From NCBI GenBank assembly GCA_003508835.1, contig PUFA01000070.1, forward strand, positions 620,001 through 684,000: DNA of 64,000 nt. The letters run 5' to 3'. The notes beneath the pieces were generated by a model that saw only the letters and a list, made by a program, of their open reading frames with translations, did not search any database and was not told the origin of the DNA. Origin of the DNA: Eonycteris spelaea. Its lineage: Eukaryota; Chordata; Mammalia; Chiroptera; Pteropodidae. Shown here in pieces: positions 54,553 to 64,000 of the stretch (position 1 is the stretch's first letter; each line of letters starts with the position of its first letter). A program made the position numbers and the translations under genes.

Positions 54553-55680
54553 GTAGGGAGGCCTCTTTAATGCGATGACATCTGAACTGAAACCTAGAGG
54601 AAGTGACGGGGTGAAGCATGGCTATCCAAGATAAGAGCTGTTAGATAAAGGAAATAACTAGCACAAAGGCTGAGAGAGGAATGGTACAAAGTGAGATCAG
54701 AGAGGTAACACCGGATTAGGTAATGTAGTTTTATGTGGGTCATTGTGGGGAATTTGAATTTTACTTTGAGACAAGAAGGATTTGAAGGGTTTGGGGCAGA
54801 AGAGCGACATGACTTGATTTGTTTCTAAAGAAGGCCACTCTGGAGTAGTCATCCATGACACAAAGGGACTCATTAGGAGGCGGGTGCAGTAATCCAGCTG
54901 AGAGATAATCATAGCTTAGACTGGGGTGATAGTATTGGAAATGGCATACAGTGGTTGGATTGTGGATATATTTCTTCGTAGTGTTGACAGGATCTGCTGA
55001 CGGTTTAGATGTGGATTGTGAAGAAAGTGAAGCTAATGATGACTCCAAAATTTTTGGATCTAGCAAAAACTTTGGATCTGGAAGAAAAGAGTTGCACTTT
55101 ATTAAACTGATAAATTCTGGTGGAGGAGCTGGTTTTGAGAGGGGAAGTTTAAATCAGAGGTTTTGTACAGGTTAATATATGCCAATTAAGACATCCAAAT
55201 GGAGATGCTGAGTTGGTAATACAATATATAACTCTGGAGCTCAGGAGGGTGGAGTGGGTTATAAATTCAAACTTGGAAGTTTCCAGCATTAAAAGGATAT
55301 TTAAAACCAATGGACTTGATAACAATATTGAAGAAGAGTGTAGACCCAGAGGTAGGAAACCTTGGGGGCACTCCAAGGCTTAGAAATTAGTAACATACAG
55401 TCAGCAAAGGAAACTGAGAAAGAGTAACTAGAAAGGGAGAAGGAGGACCAAGAGAGATGAGTGCCCCACAAGCCAAGTGAAGAAAGTGTTTCAAGGGAGG
55501 AGAGAGGGATCAGTTGTGTTAAATACTGCCAACAGGTCAAGCAAAAATAGGATTGAGAGTTGACTATGGATTTGGGAACACGGAGGGCATTGGTGGCCTT
55601 GATGAGCTGTTACACTGGCGTGGGAGAATGGAAGGAGAGCAGGTGGAGAAGGCGAGAACTGAGGCACTTTTGAGATATTG
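54553..55680 (-). repeat. L2 LINE (antisense), decayed ORF2 part
   Basis: The minus strand still encodes broken pieces of the L2/CR1 reverse transcriptase: 'IISQLDYC' near 54.9 kb, 'SSHVALLPQTLQ' (consensus SDHVTPLLKTLQ) and 'DPKILESSLASL' upstream. The frame is cut by stops and shifts. With the 3' part it makes about 1.4 kb of L2, the largest repeat in the window. Confidence 0.85.
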
Positions 55681-57149
55681 ATGTCTTTCAGCAATTGGCT
55701 TGCTGAACCTCTTGCAACAAACTCGCCTATGGTGTTCATGGAAAATATAGATTTTGGGGGCTCCACTCCAGAATCTCAGGGGATGACACCTTGTGATCTT
55801 CATTTTTAGCAAGTTCCACAGGTGATTTTGAGGCACATGAAAATTTGAAGAGTCATGTCCTTCCTTATGCACTTTATCTTACATCTAGTAAAGTCACTAT
55901 TTGACTTGATTTTATGTTATAAAGATATTCTAAAATTTTTTAGATAGTCATTTGTCCTGGAGGCATATTCCTATGTTTCCCATTAGCCTTTTTGTTTCCT
56001 GAAGTTTTTAAGAAAAGCCGGCCAAAAGAATCTACAACCACAATGAATAGCAGTATGCATCTTTCTTACAGAATCAGCATGTTAATTTCCCTAGGGCTCC
56101 GAAAATGGAAAGACAAAATTCACACAGATTCAGGACAAATTCAAAATGTCACGGATCCCTGAGATGCTTAATTTACCAAGCTTCTCTATCAGGACAAATG
56201 GAGGAACTGTTCTAGTTAGGTCTGTTGGAAGGCTGAGGGTCCTGGGCTGCCTTTATCACTCGATCAAAGCCTCCGCTGTTCAGCAATATCTGGAGATTGC
56301 TTTCCTCTGACCTGGGACTTTAGCCCTAGGACTAGCTATGTTTCAGAAAGAACAGTGCAGTGTGGAGGAACAGAGGCAGCAGAAATTGAAACTTAAGTTT
56401 CATCCTGCCATGTACCACGCAGACAGAAGGGCCTCACAAGGTTGAGGTGTTGTTCTTCCTTCTGTTCCCAAACTCCCTTTCCTTTCTTAGAGCCCCCTTC
56501 CACGGACTACAGACTAGTGTCCACGTCCCTCCCTCCACTCTTTATCACAAGAGAAATTTTTACCCCTTTGGTCCTTTCTCATACTTTATAAACTCCAGAA
56601 CCTTGATGTCATGGAGGTCCTCATGGCTTAGGCATTTTGTCTCCAAAAGGGAATGGGATGAGGTGAGATCTAATCCCATTAATCATGGCTCCTATTCCAA
56701 TCTTCCCTTTAATGAGAGCTGCTACGATTGCCTCCCCAGTTTACGTAAGAAGTGAGAGACCATGACAGCATTTTTCTTAGAGGCCGACATAGCTAACAGG
56801 AGTATACAGGAATTACATTCCAATTAACTCTATGTGCATTTATGTGGCCAAAGCAATTTAAAATGTGAAAGAGACTGATGAAAGACATTATGAAAATGGT
56901 GCTTTTAAGTCTATTGTGGGTGTGTGTTTAAATCTAAGTTCTGCCAAATGACTGAAATAGTCAAAGCAATGGTGTAAACAGACAAAAAACAAACACATGA
57001 ATAAATATAACACAGAAAATCCTAGCAAAACCATGTAAACCCAGATGCTCCTGGACAACCACTAATAGTTACCAATCAATCAAAAATCAAAGCTATTAAA
57101 AGTTGAGGGAGATGAAGGCTAGAGTTACTGGTGAGCTTGCAAATGTTCT
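55681..57149. other. unassigned 1.5-kb stretch
   Basis: No repeat or gene recognised. Confidence 0.4.
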
Positions 57150-58206
57150 GTGAAGACAAAAGGACAAGCCACCATCAAAATTCTAAGTCCACAAGATAAA
57201 GAAAAACTAGACTTCCCCAAGGAAGTCTCCACAAGAAAAGAAAGCTGCCAGCTGAGCAGAACACCTAACTTCAGCATCTTCTGTTTGAAGACCAGTGGCC
57301 CTAGTACGCCGGCAACGAGTGGAAACATCTGGCCAGGTGAACACGTGTGCATGAGTCATCAGAGTGGGTATATATTTAGATCAAAATTCTGCATCATCTG
57401 TAATTTGTGTCAACTTTCCCTCCTCAATCTTGGGGCAACTCCCTTTTCCCATAATGCTTGTGGTTCTCCTGTTGGGAGACCAATGATCTTTGAGATCGAT
57501 CTTATGAGAACGATGCACAAGTTAACACCACTCGGGTGCTTAAAAATAACAGGCAAATAGAATTGGAACACTGCTTCTAGCCAATGGAAAAGCTTTGAAG
57601 TCTGGGTTGATTTCCTTGCCTGATAATCTTTCAGTGTGTTTTTGTCAAATAGGGTCAAGTTAGTTTCTTTATTAATAATATACAAAATTCTAAACTTTTC
57701 TTTCTTTGGTGACTGGATTTGTCAAATGTTTCCCAAATGTACTTCTTTCTTAAAAGATGCAACAGTGACACACAGACAGTAATTGTTGCATAATTAATGT
57801 GTAGCAGGTGGATCTAGCAATTTCAGTTTGGAATCTCTGCTCTGAATCATCCCTAACTGCCTTGCCCTGTCCTACTCCCACTACATCTCCCATCATGCCC
57901 GAGAACCACCCCCGACACTTGTAAATAGCACAGTGGACACAATTTCATTTGTCTTTGAGGGCAGCTCTTAAATTAACTGCAAAGGGGAGACGGGCATTTT
58001 CAGCTAAGTGTATGTGTGTATGTATGTGCAAACACACACATTTGTTTTCTCCAAATCTCATTCTCAAAGCTCTTTATTACCTGTTCAGTTCAATATACCT
58101 TGTTTAACATTCTGCATCCCCATCTAACACCTGCTTGTTAATTTCATTCACTTCTCAGCTGGTCTTTCAGCAGGTGAAGGCAACCCACTCATGTGATATA
58201 AAAGGA
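57150..58206. other. unassigned 1-kb stretch
   Basis: Contains a 136-codon plus frame (57150-57560) with no recognisable domain and an overlapping minus frame. I do not call it a gene. Confidence 0.4.
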
Positions 58207-58255
58207 CTTTTCCTTTTCCTTTTTCTTTTTCTTTCTTTCTTTTTTTTTTTTTTTT
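58207..58255 (+). repeat. pyrimidine-rich tract ending in T15-type run
   Basis: 49 nt of C/T only. Confidence 0.95.
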
Positions 58256-58689
58256 GTCTCTGATTCTTTTACTAACACTAATCACATACCTACCATATGC
58301 TCTCCAAGACACTGGTTCCCTTCCTTTTGTTAACGTTTCTAGTTTATCACTGAAGGGCAAGCTTCTTTTGTTCTGTACAGACAATCCCACAGGGTAGGAA
58401 CAGAATGGTATGGAATGAATACCTGAAGGCAATACTTCCTGATTCCTGGGAAGTGTCCCTGTGCACACTGACAGCGGGAGGGAGGCCCCGCCATGCGTCA
58501 TTTGTCATCCCTCTTTTTTTCAGGTGTAGCAGGCCTTCTTTTCTACTAAGTTCCATCCCTGATTGCAGGGCTACTTGACCTTGTCTCAATTAGGTTTCTT
58601 CTTAAGCCTTTTTCTTTTCTAGCTTGTCCTAACAGCTTAAATTTTGTTGTTGTTGTTGTTTTTAAATAAAAGATCTGGTTTTGCTCTGC
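58256..58689. other. unassigned sequence
   Basis: A (TTG)5 lies at 58645-58660; nothing else recognised. Confidence 0.4.
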
Positions 58690-58820
58690 TGATAACTCGC
58701 TATAAAACCTTGGGCAACTCATGTAACTGCTCTAACCCTCAATTTTCTCTTCTCTTAAAAAAAAAAAAAAGAGAATTAGATTAAATCAATTCTAATGTTC
58801 CTTTCAACACTGATATTTCG
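58690..58820 (+). repeat. MIR (sense) with internal A14
   Basis: 'accttgggcaactcatgtaactgctctaaccctcaattttctcttctctta', then A14 and 'gagaattagattaaatcaattctaatg'. Confidence 0.72.
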
Positions 58821-58904
58821 AGCCAATAGATAAAATGGCTCAGGAAAGAGATCTGGGTTTCTTCAGAGCTTGCCTGCACTTAGCAGTACCATGAGAGAAA
58901 TGCC

Positions 58905-59158
58905 TACCCAAAACACCTACCACTTTTTGAGCACCTGCTATGTGTCGAGCACTCTATCAGACCTTTACACACACGATGCTTCATTTCATTCCCGCAGCAA
59001 CTCCAGGAAGTAGACATCATTATTATTACTAAACCTGTTTTATAGATGAAGGTGCTAAGACTCAGAAAGATTAAGCAGCTCCTTCAAGAGTAAGGGTGAT
59101 TGGCATAGCCGGAGTGTGACTACCAAGCACACGTTCTTAACCATTCCGCTATTCTACC
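58905..59158 (-). repeat. MIR SINE (antisense, near full length)
   Basis: 'ttttgagcacctgctatgtgtcgagcactctatcagacc', 'tttatagatgaaggtgctaagactcagaaagattaagcagc', 'gcacacgttcttaaccattccgctattctacc'. Confidence 0.85.
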
Positions 59159-59221
59159 TCCCAATTTACTTGCTCTTTGACATTGCCTGCCAATCTCCAA
59201 AAGCCTTTTCACAGCTTCCAT

Positions 59222-59390
59222 CTTGGAATTAGAAGGTCTAGGATCAGTCTGGCTCTGTTGTTTACTGGGTCTTCAACCAAATTACATAACCTCTTTGAGC
59301 CTCAGTTTTCTCATATGTAACAGAGGAAAATAATACCGATCTCATAGCACTGTGGTGAAAATGAAAAGATATACGATGTGTCACATTTAC
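59222..59390 (+). repeat. MIR SINE (sense)
   Basis: 'ttactgggtcttcaaccaaattacataacctctttgagcctcagttttctcatatgtaacagagg'. It faces the preceding MIR. Confidence 0.85.
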
Positions 59391-60509
59391 CTGGTGCTCT
59401 ATTCTGCTTATCTCTAGACTGGCCATCACTAAACCACTACGTGCAGGCTTGGCCCCAACTCAGGCTCCGGACCAATTCTTCCTCTATGGGAAGAGTTTTA
59501 CAGACCTCAGTAGTTAATTTTGACTCTCTGCCCTCATTCCAAAGGGTGCTGAGAAATTCAACTTGTCATTCTTGGTGCACTCCATCTGAAGCTGTATCCA
59601 GAATCTATGTTTCAAGCAGATTTGAGACATCTCAGAGGCCCAGGAAGGCATCAGTCATTGCCCACACTGATTGCTGCTGAGATGTCACTTTCTTTCCCTT
59701 TGTGGTCCTTTGGGAGCCTCCCTTCTGCCACCTTTGTGTCACCTTTGTGCCAGCATGGGGACTGTAGTGATTGGGGAAACCTGGGCCAATGTCCTACCTC
59801 TTGGCACACTGATGGCCAGTCTCTTTGAGGTCCTGCTGTGTCCTTGCAGGAGCAGAGAGAAAGGCAAGTTGGTCACAGGGACCCTAGACTTTGACTTCTC
59901 CTCCAAGCCGGAGAGACTTGCATTTTAGACTGGGGCTATTTCTCCCCAGTTTAACGATTGTCCTTAATGCCCTCAGGTCTTTGAAAACAAAACCCAGGAA
60001 TTCCAACCTCAAAACTTTCCCTGAGGCAAGGGAGCAGAAATAATAACCTCAAAGGAGAATAATAAAAGGGGAAAACACCAGTTAACCTCCTAAAAATGTT
60101 GTCTTGTTTCAGAGTTCATTTCTCATTGTTCAAACCTCTGCACCCAGATAGGCCCACAAAGCATTCAATCATTTTATCCCATTATGCCTTTTCTTAGTTC
60201 CCAGTCTAGTCCAGTCCAGTACAGTCATTGCCGGTGTTTTCCTGTGCCACTTAGCCCACCTGCCACTGCTCCCTGAGAGCTTTTTAACTCCCATAAGCCA
60301 TTGGTGACTGTGAGGATGTGCTAGGCAGCAACCTGGGCTCTGCTTGAAGTTTTACTTTGACTGTGTGATGGAAGTCTCTCTGGTGGTAGAATGAAAATTA
60401 TCTCATCTATGCTATTAGAAATGTAAGATTTGCATTTCTAATATTTCTATTATATCCTTTTCTATTTTATCACATAGTTCTATTACATATTTCTATTATA
60501 ATTATGTAT
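59391..60509. other. unassigned 1.1-kb stretch
   Basis: A slightly GC-richer part (59400-59930) has overlapping frames up to 100 codons without domains. A (CCAGT)-type short repeat lies at 60201-60226. Confidence 0.4.
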
Positions 60510-61665
60510 TATACCAGGTTTTGGTCTCAGGATTCCTTTACATCTTAAAAATTATTGAGGATCCTAATAAGCTTTTATTATTTGGGTTCTATCTATGGAT
60601 AATAGCCATATTAGAAATCAAAACTGAGGCATTTAAAAATATTTACTATTAATTCATTTGAAAATAATAATTCTATTACAGGTAACATACATAACATATT
60701 TTTAATTAAAATATATTTATTTTCCAAAAAAAAATTACTGAGTAGCATGTCATTGTTTTATATTTTTTGCCAAACTTTTTAATATCTGACTTAATAGAAC
60801 ACAGCTGGATTCTTATATTGGCTCCTGCATTCAATCTGGTCTATATGTTGTTTTTGTTGAATATGAAGAGAATCTGGCATCACAGAGATATTTAGTTGGA
60901 AATGGGAGGAGTATTTTAATAGCCTTCTCATATAACTGCATGCCACCCTAAACCTCAGCAAGAGGTAATTTATTAAAGGTTATTTGGCAACAAATATTGC
61001 CAGATATTTTCTTTGAATTAATAGCCTCACTTTGTTCATTTTCAAGAAAACATCTTCCAAAAACCTAAATCTGAATAAGTTGTTCTTTCACTTTCCAGTC
61101 TCTCATGCAGAATATTAGAAAGCCCTTTACTGAAGTGCTGAGATTTGATGAAAGGAACAATTTTTAATGCTTTATCAAGGACATTCTTAAGGAAAACTTC
61201 CTCCCTTCCTACCTTTCTCTTCCTCACTCTCCCACCCTCTCTCTCTTTTTCCTTTTCTTTCTTTCTTTCTTTCTTTCTTTTTCTTTCTTTCTTTCTTTTT
61301 TCTTTCTTTCTTTCTTTCTTTCTTCCTTCCTTCTTCCTTCCTTCCTTCCTTCCTTCCTTCCTTCCTCCTTCCTTCCTTCCTTCCTTCCTTCCTTTCTTTC
61401 TTCTTTCTTTCTTTTTTCTTTCTTTCTTTCTTCCCCTTTGTAGTTGGTAAGAATACAATGATTATTAAATACAGTTTGGTTCCATTGCATTGACTTGTAC
61501 CAAGGTGCTGGCAATTAGACTCAGTATTATTTTTGCACTATCATTGTATGTGTTCATATAGTGAAAAAGGCAAATAATTTTCAAAATATTATTATAAGAG
61601 TAGTTTTGATCTCGCAGGTCCCCTGACAGTGTCTCCAGGACTTTGCAGAGACATTTTGAGAAGGT
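60510..61665. mobile_element. hAT-Charlie-type DNA transposon fossil, about 0.95 kb plus an internal tract
   Basis: Left part: 'ggttttggtctcaggattcctttacatcttaaaaattattgaggatcc' and 'attcttatattggctcctgcattcaatctg'. Right part ends 'ctcgcaggtcccctgacagtgtctccaggactttgcagagacattttgagaa', a worn hAT terminus (..accactttgagaaccactg). I recognise the pattern as a mammalian hAT element but not its exact name. It is split by the polypyrimidine tract. Confidence 0.55.
61235..61439 (+). repeat. 205-nt uninterrupted pyrimidine tract (TTTC/TTCC)
   Basis: Not one purine between 61235 and 61439. Blocks of TTTC, then TTCC, then TTTC give near mirror symmetry. The flanks to the left are also C/T-rich. The Lys/Glu/Arg-rich minus frames and Phe/Ser/Leu plus frames are artefacts. 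Confidence 0.98.
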
Positions 61666-62604
61666 AAAAAGCAGAAGAAATGAGATGACCAAAGAGAAGA
61701 TAGTGTTTCTTGCTTTCTAAGTGAGTATTCCTTATTGCTGCCTAGGGCCCCAAATTTCTGTACTCCCTGACCTGTCCCTGCACCTGCAAACTCTCCTCCT
61801 CTCCTGTGCTAGGTAGGCTGTCCATGATGCAACACAACAATGCTTTTGGGAGCTGAAGGCAATGAGCCTTTTTACTTGCTCTGCTACAAGCCTCCCTAGC
61901 AGTGCTAAGGAGGGCGGTGGTGTAAGACTCATCTTTCTCTTTCCTTCCAACTTGAAGAATTTACTAATGAAAATACTGGTATAATCCTATAAAATATTCA
62001 AATTGCTGAATAAACCATCTAGAAATAGAACCGACTAGAAATGTATACCCTTTTCCTTGTGGTTTTGAAAACATCTGTCCCTTAAAGAGACTGTACTGAT
62101 TACTTTGAATAGTTTTCATACATGCCTTATTTTCACTGGATTGTAATTGAAGAGTTTGGGGGAAAAAATCCCTGGCTTTCTATGCTGTCTATAGGAATAG
62201 CCTGAAGGATAGCCTTTCCTTAATGCTACCACATGTAAATGGATCTGGAAGCTTTCTTAGAACTGTGGTCTATTGGGCTCCCTTTTCCAAATTCTTCCTC
62301 AGGGCTTGTTATATATAAAAACAGACACTTGGCAACTTGTAGCAAGGGTCTAATCCCTTATAATGTTGTTATAACTATAGATTACTATTTGTGGTAAGCA
62401 AAAATATTTACCTGTGATAGAGGATAATTAGTAGGATTAAGTACTTTTGGTTATTTCTAAGTCAAATATGCTTGAATAAGCTTTTATTTAAATCTAAAAT
62501 TATGTTTGCTCTTTAAGGTTTTAGACAAGAAAATTATAGTTTGAATCATAACCTTTTGCAGATTTCTAAAAGTCCAAGACTGTGTGTTGTTGTTGTTGTC
62601 TTTT
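61666..62604. other. unassigned 0.9-kb stretch
   Basis: Nothing recognised; a short (TTG)5 lies at 62586-62600. Confidence 0.4.
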
Positions 62605-63211
62605 TAAAAAATCAAAAAAGTCATCTATTTATTAAAAACAATATTTATCAAGGGCCTATTGTGCCAATTATATATCTAGACATGGGAATAGATCAGTGAA
62701 TAAAATAGACATAGTCTCTGCACTCATGAAGTTTATAATCTAGAAAGGGAGAAGAAAAATAAACAGTGACTCAACTAAAACATTATCATTTTAGATAATA
62801 TGAAGCATATGAAGGAAATGACACAGGGTGTAGGGATAATGAATATAGGGAAGATGGAGTGGTCCAAGAAGGCCTAACTAGGGAGGTGACATTTGAGCTG
62901 AGAGCCGAATGATGAGAGGCGCCAACTATGGTTAAGAGCAGGGTGGAGAGCACTAGAAGCGAACGAAGAGCAAAAACAGAAACCCTGAGATAAGAATCCA
63001 TTTGGGGTTTTGTGGAATAGAGTAAAGGTGGTACAGCTTGAGTGCAGAGAGCAAAAGGGAAAAGGGTAACGCCAAAAGGAATCAAGGGAATACCCAGGTT
63101 TTTTTTTCCCCCTTTAGCTACTAGATGGATGTTGAAGGCAGATGTGTCTGATCAGGAAAGGAACAGGTCTGAGAGCTGAAGATAGAAATCATAATTTTTG
63201 TTTGGATGTTA
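62605..63211 (-). repeat. L2 LINE (antisense), first part
   Basis: 'catctatttattaaaaacaatatttatcaagggcctattgtgcc', 'ggtccaagaaggcctaactagggaggtgacatttgagctgagagcc' are antisense L2. It stops at 'tttggatgtta'. Confidence 0.8.
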
Positions 63212-63730
63212 TGTCAGGTAGGGCTGCATTCAGCTGCAAGGAACCAAAAACATGAAAAATTGTATCTCAATCAAGCTGTCAAATGATTACTTGGTTGATT
63301 GATTGATTTTCCATAGGACAAGGAAGTCAAAGATAGATCACTGGTATGATAGCTCATGAATGCCACTGAGATAGCAGGGACATTTTCTCTTCTCCTTGGC
63401 CCTTTTTACCATGTCTTTTTTTCTCATCGATGTGAGTGGTGCAGCCCAGGCATAGCATCAGCACTCTAGATGGGAGAAGGAGTTAAGCTGAAAGAAAGAA
63501 GGGATAGTTCCTGTGTCAGGAAAGCAAAAATCTTGACAGAAATCCCCAGGAGACCTCCACTTTTATCTCATTGACCAAAACTATGTCATTTGGCCACCTC
63601 TAGCTTCAAGCGAGGCTGAGCTTTTTAGCTGGACACATTGGTTTACTGAACAAAAATGCCCATTTAATAAAGAGTAAGAGGTGAATGATTCTTATGAAGG
63701 CAGGCAACCATCAGTGTCACTGAGAACACA
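63212..63730. mobile_element. 519-bp interspersed element nested in L2
   Basis: It starts TGTCAGGTAGGG, ends GAGAACACA and is flanked by TTA on both sides. The sequence 'gctgcattcagctgcaaggaacc' to 'tcaagctgtcaaatgattacttgg' resembles the element at 50.75 kb. The family is unresolved; it could be an LTR (TG..CA) or a DNA element. Confidence 0.5.
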
Positions 63731-63905
63731 TTAAGTTTAAGGTCCCAATAGAACATTCATATGGGAAAGTCGAGTAAGGTTGAAAATACAAGCCTGAATT
63801 CAGAGGGAGGGCAGAGCTGATGTTATGGTTGGGAATCATTAGCATGTAGATTATATTTAAAGCCAAGGGGGTGGATGAGATCAACTAGGGAGAGCATAGA
63901 GTTAG
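63731..63905 (-). repeat. L2 LINE (antisense), second part
   Basis: 'cattagcatgtagattatatttaaagccaagggggtggatgagatcaactagggagagcatag' is the antisense L2 reverse-transcriptase active-site region (consensus '..FKYHLYADD..'). It continues exactly after the nested element. Confidence 0.8.
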
Positions 63906-64000
63906 AAATTGTCATTTTTGTATTTATTACTGTGACCTGCTTTAATTAATTTTATTCAACAAATTTTTAATGTACATTTTCTGTGTGTCAGAAACTGTTT

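Noticed and set aside
54697..55066. Minus-strand frames with reverse-transcriptase-like words (LDYC, KTLQ)
   Set aside because: They are broken remnants of L2 ORF2, not a cellular gene; stops and frameshifts interrupt them.
57150..57560. 136-codon plus frame
   Set aside because: No recognisable protein features; an overlapping minus frame covers part of it and there is no splice or promoter context.
61042..61458. Lys/Glu/Arg-rich 138-codon minus frame
   Set aside because: It is a translation of the (TTTC)n/(TTCC)n tract.

Overview
This window reads as non-coding nuclear DNA from a placental mammal. It is AT-rich and CpG-poor, with very long dinucleotide microsatellites. It is full of old interspersed repeats: MIR, L2, L1M 3' ends, MER20 and other hAT-Charlie fossils, and solo LTR-like pieces. 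I found no protein-coding gene, exon or functional structural RNA gene that I can defend. All open frames are short; the longest is 191 codons (31108-31683, minus). None shows a recognisable protein family except decayed L2 reverse-transcriptase pieces.

Organism: primate Alu, rodent B1/B2, carnivore SINEC and equid ERE-type SINEs are all absent to my eye. The one clearly younger SINE-like insertion (53481-53682, minus) has a 5S rRNA-derived head, a unique-looking tail, an A-rich end and a 14-bp target-site duplication. Among mammals, 5S-derived SINEs are described from fruit bats (MEG-RS/RL) and the springhare, so a pteropodid bat is my best guess. This is an inference from one insertion.

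Layout. 0-10 kb: L2 and MIR fragments, a (TG)n tract, an LTR-like element (6219-6989), a candidate retro-insertion (2067-2442), and a MER20 copy with a perfect 8-bp duplication. 10-20 kb: L1 3' ends, (TG)n/(CT)n tracts, a second MER20, a MER5-like piece, an LTR-like element at 17.4-17.9 kb, and an AT-rich, enhancer-like stretch near 12.9 kb. 20-34 kb: L2 and MIR, a second enhancer-like block at 21.5 kb, a local 135-bp duplication (22.8/23.2 kb), a 54-bp near-identical block shared by 23.8 and 28.7 kb, and a 600-bp sense L2 at 32.8-33.4 kb. 34-46 kb: a 30-bp perfect inverted copy of hAT sequence inserted between 9-bp direct repeats at 34.97 kb, a G-quadruplex/GA tract at 35.8 kb, L1M fragments, hAT fossils, and an L1 nested in a MIR (41.2-42.1 kb). 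46-56 kb: a 930-bp L1M, long GA and AT tracts, the 5S-derived SINE, and a roughly 1.4-kb antisense L2 split by a 499-bp LTR-like element. 56-64 kb: mostly unassigned sequence, three MIRs, a hAT-Charlie fossil interrupted by a 205-nt uninterrupted pyrimidine tract, and an L2 split by a 519-bp insertion.

I see no multi-gene system here. The most interesting signals are small-scale: the 5S-headed SINE and two short, unusually well-preserved dispersed copies that look like templated insertions.
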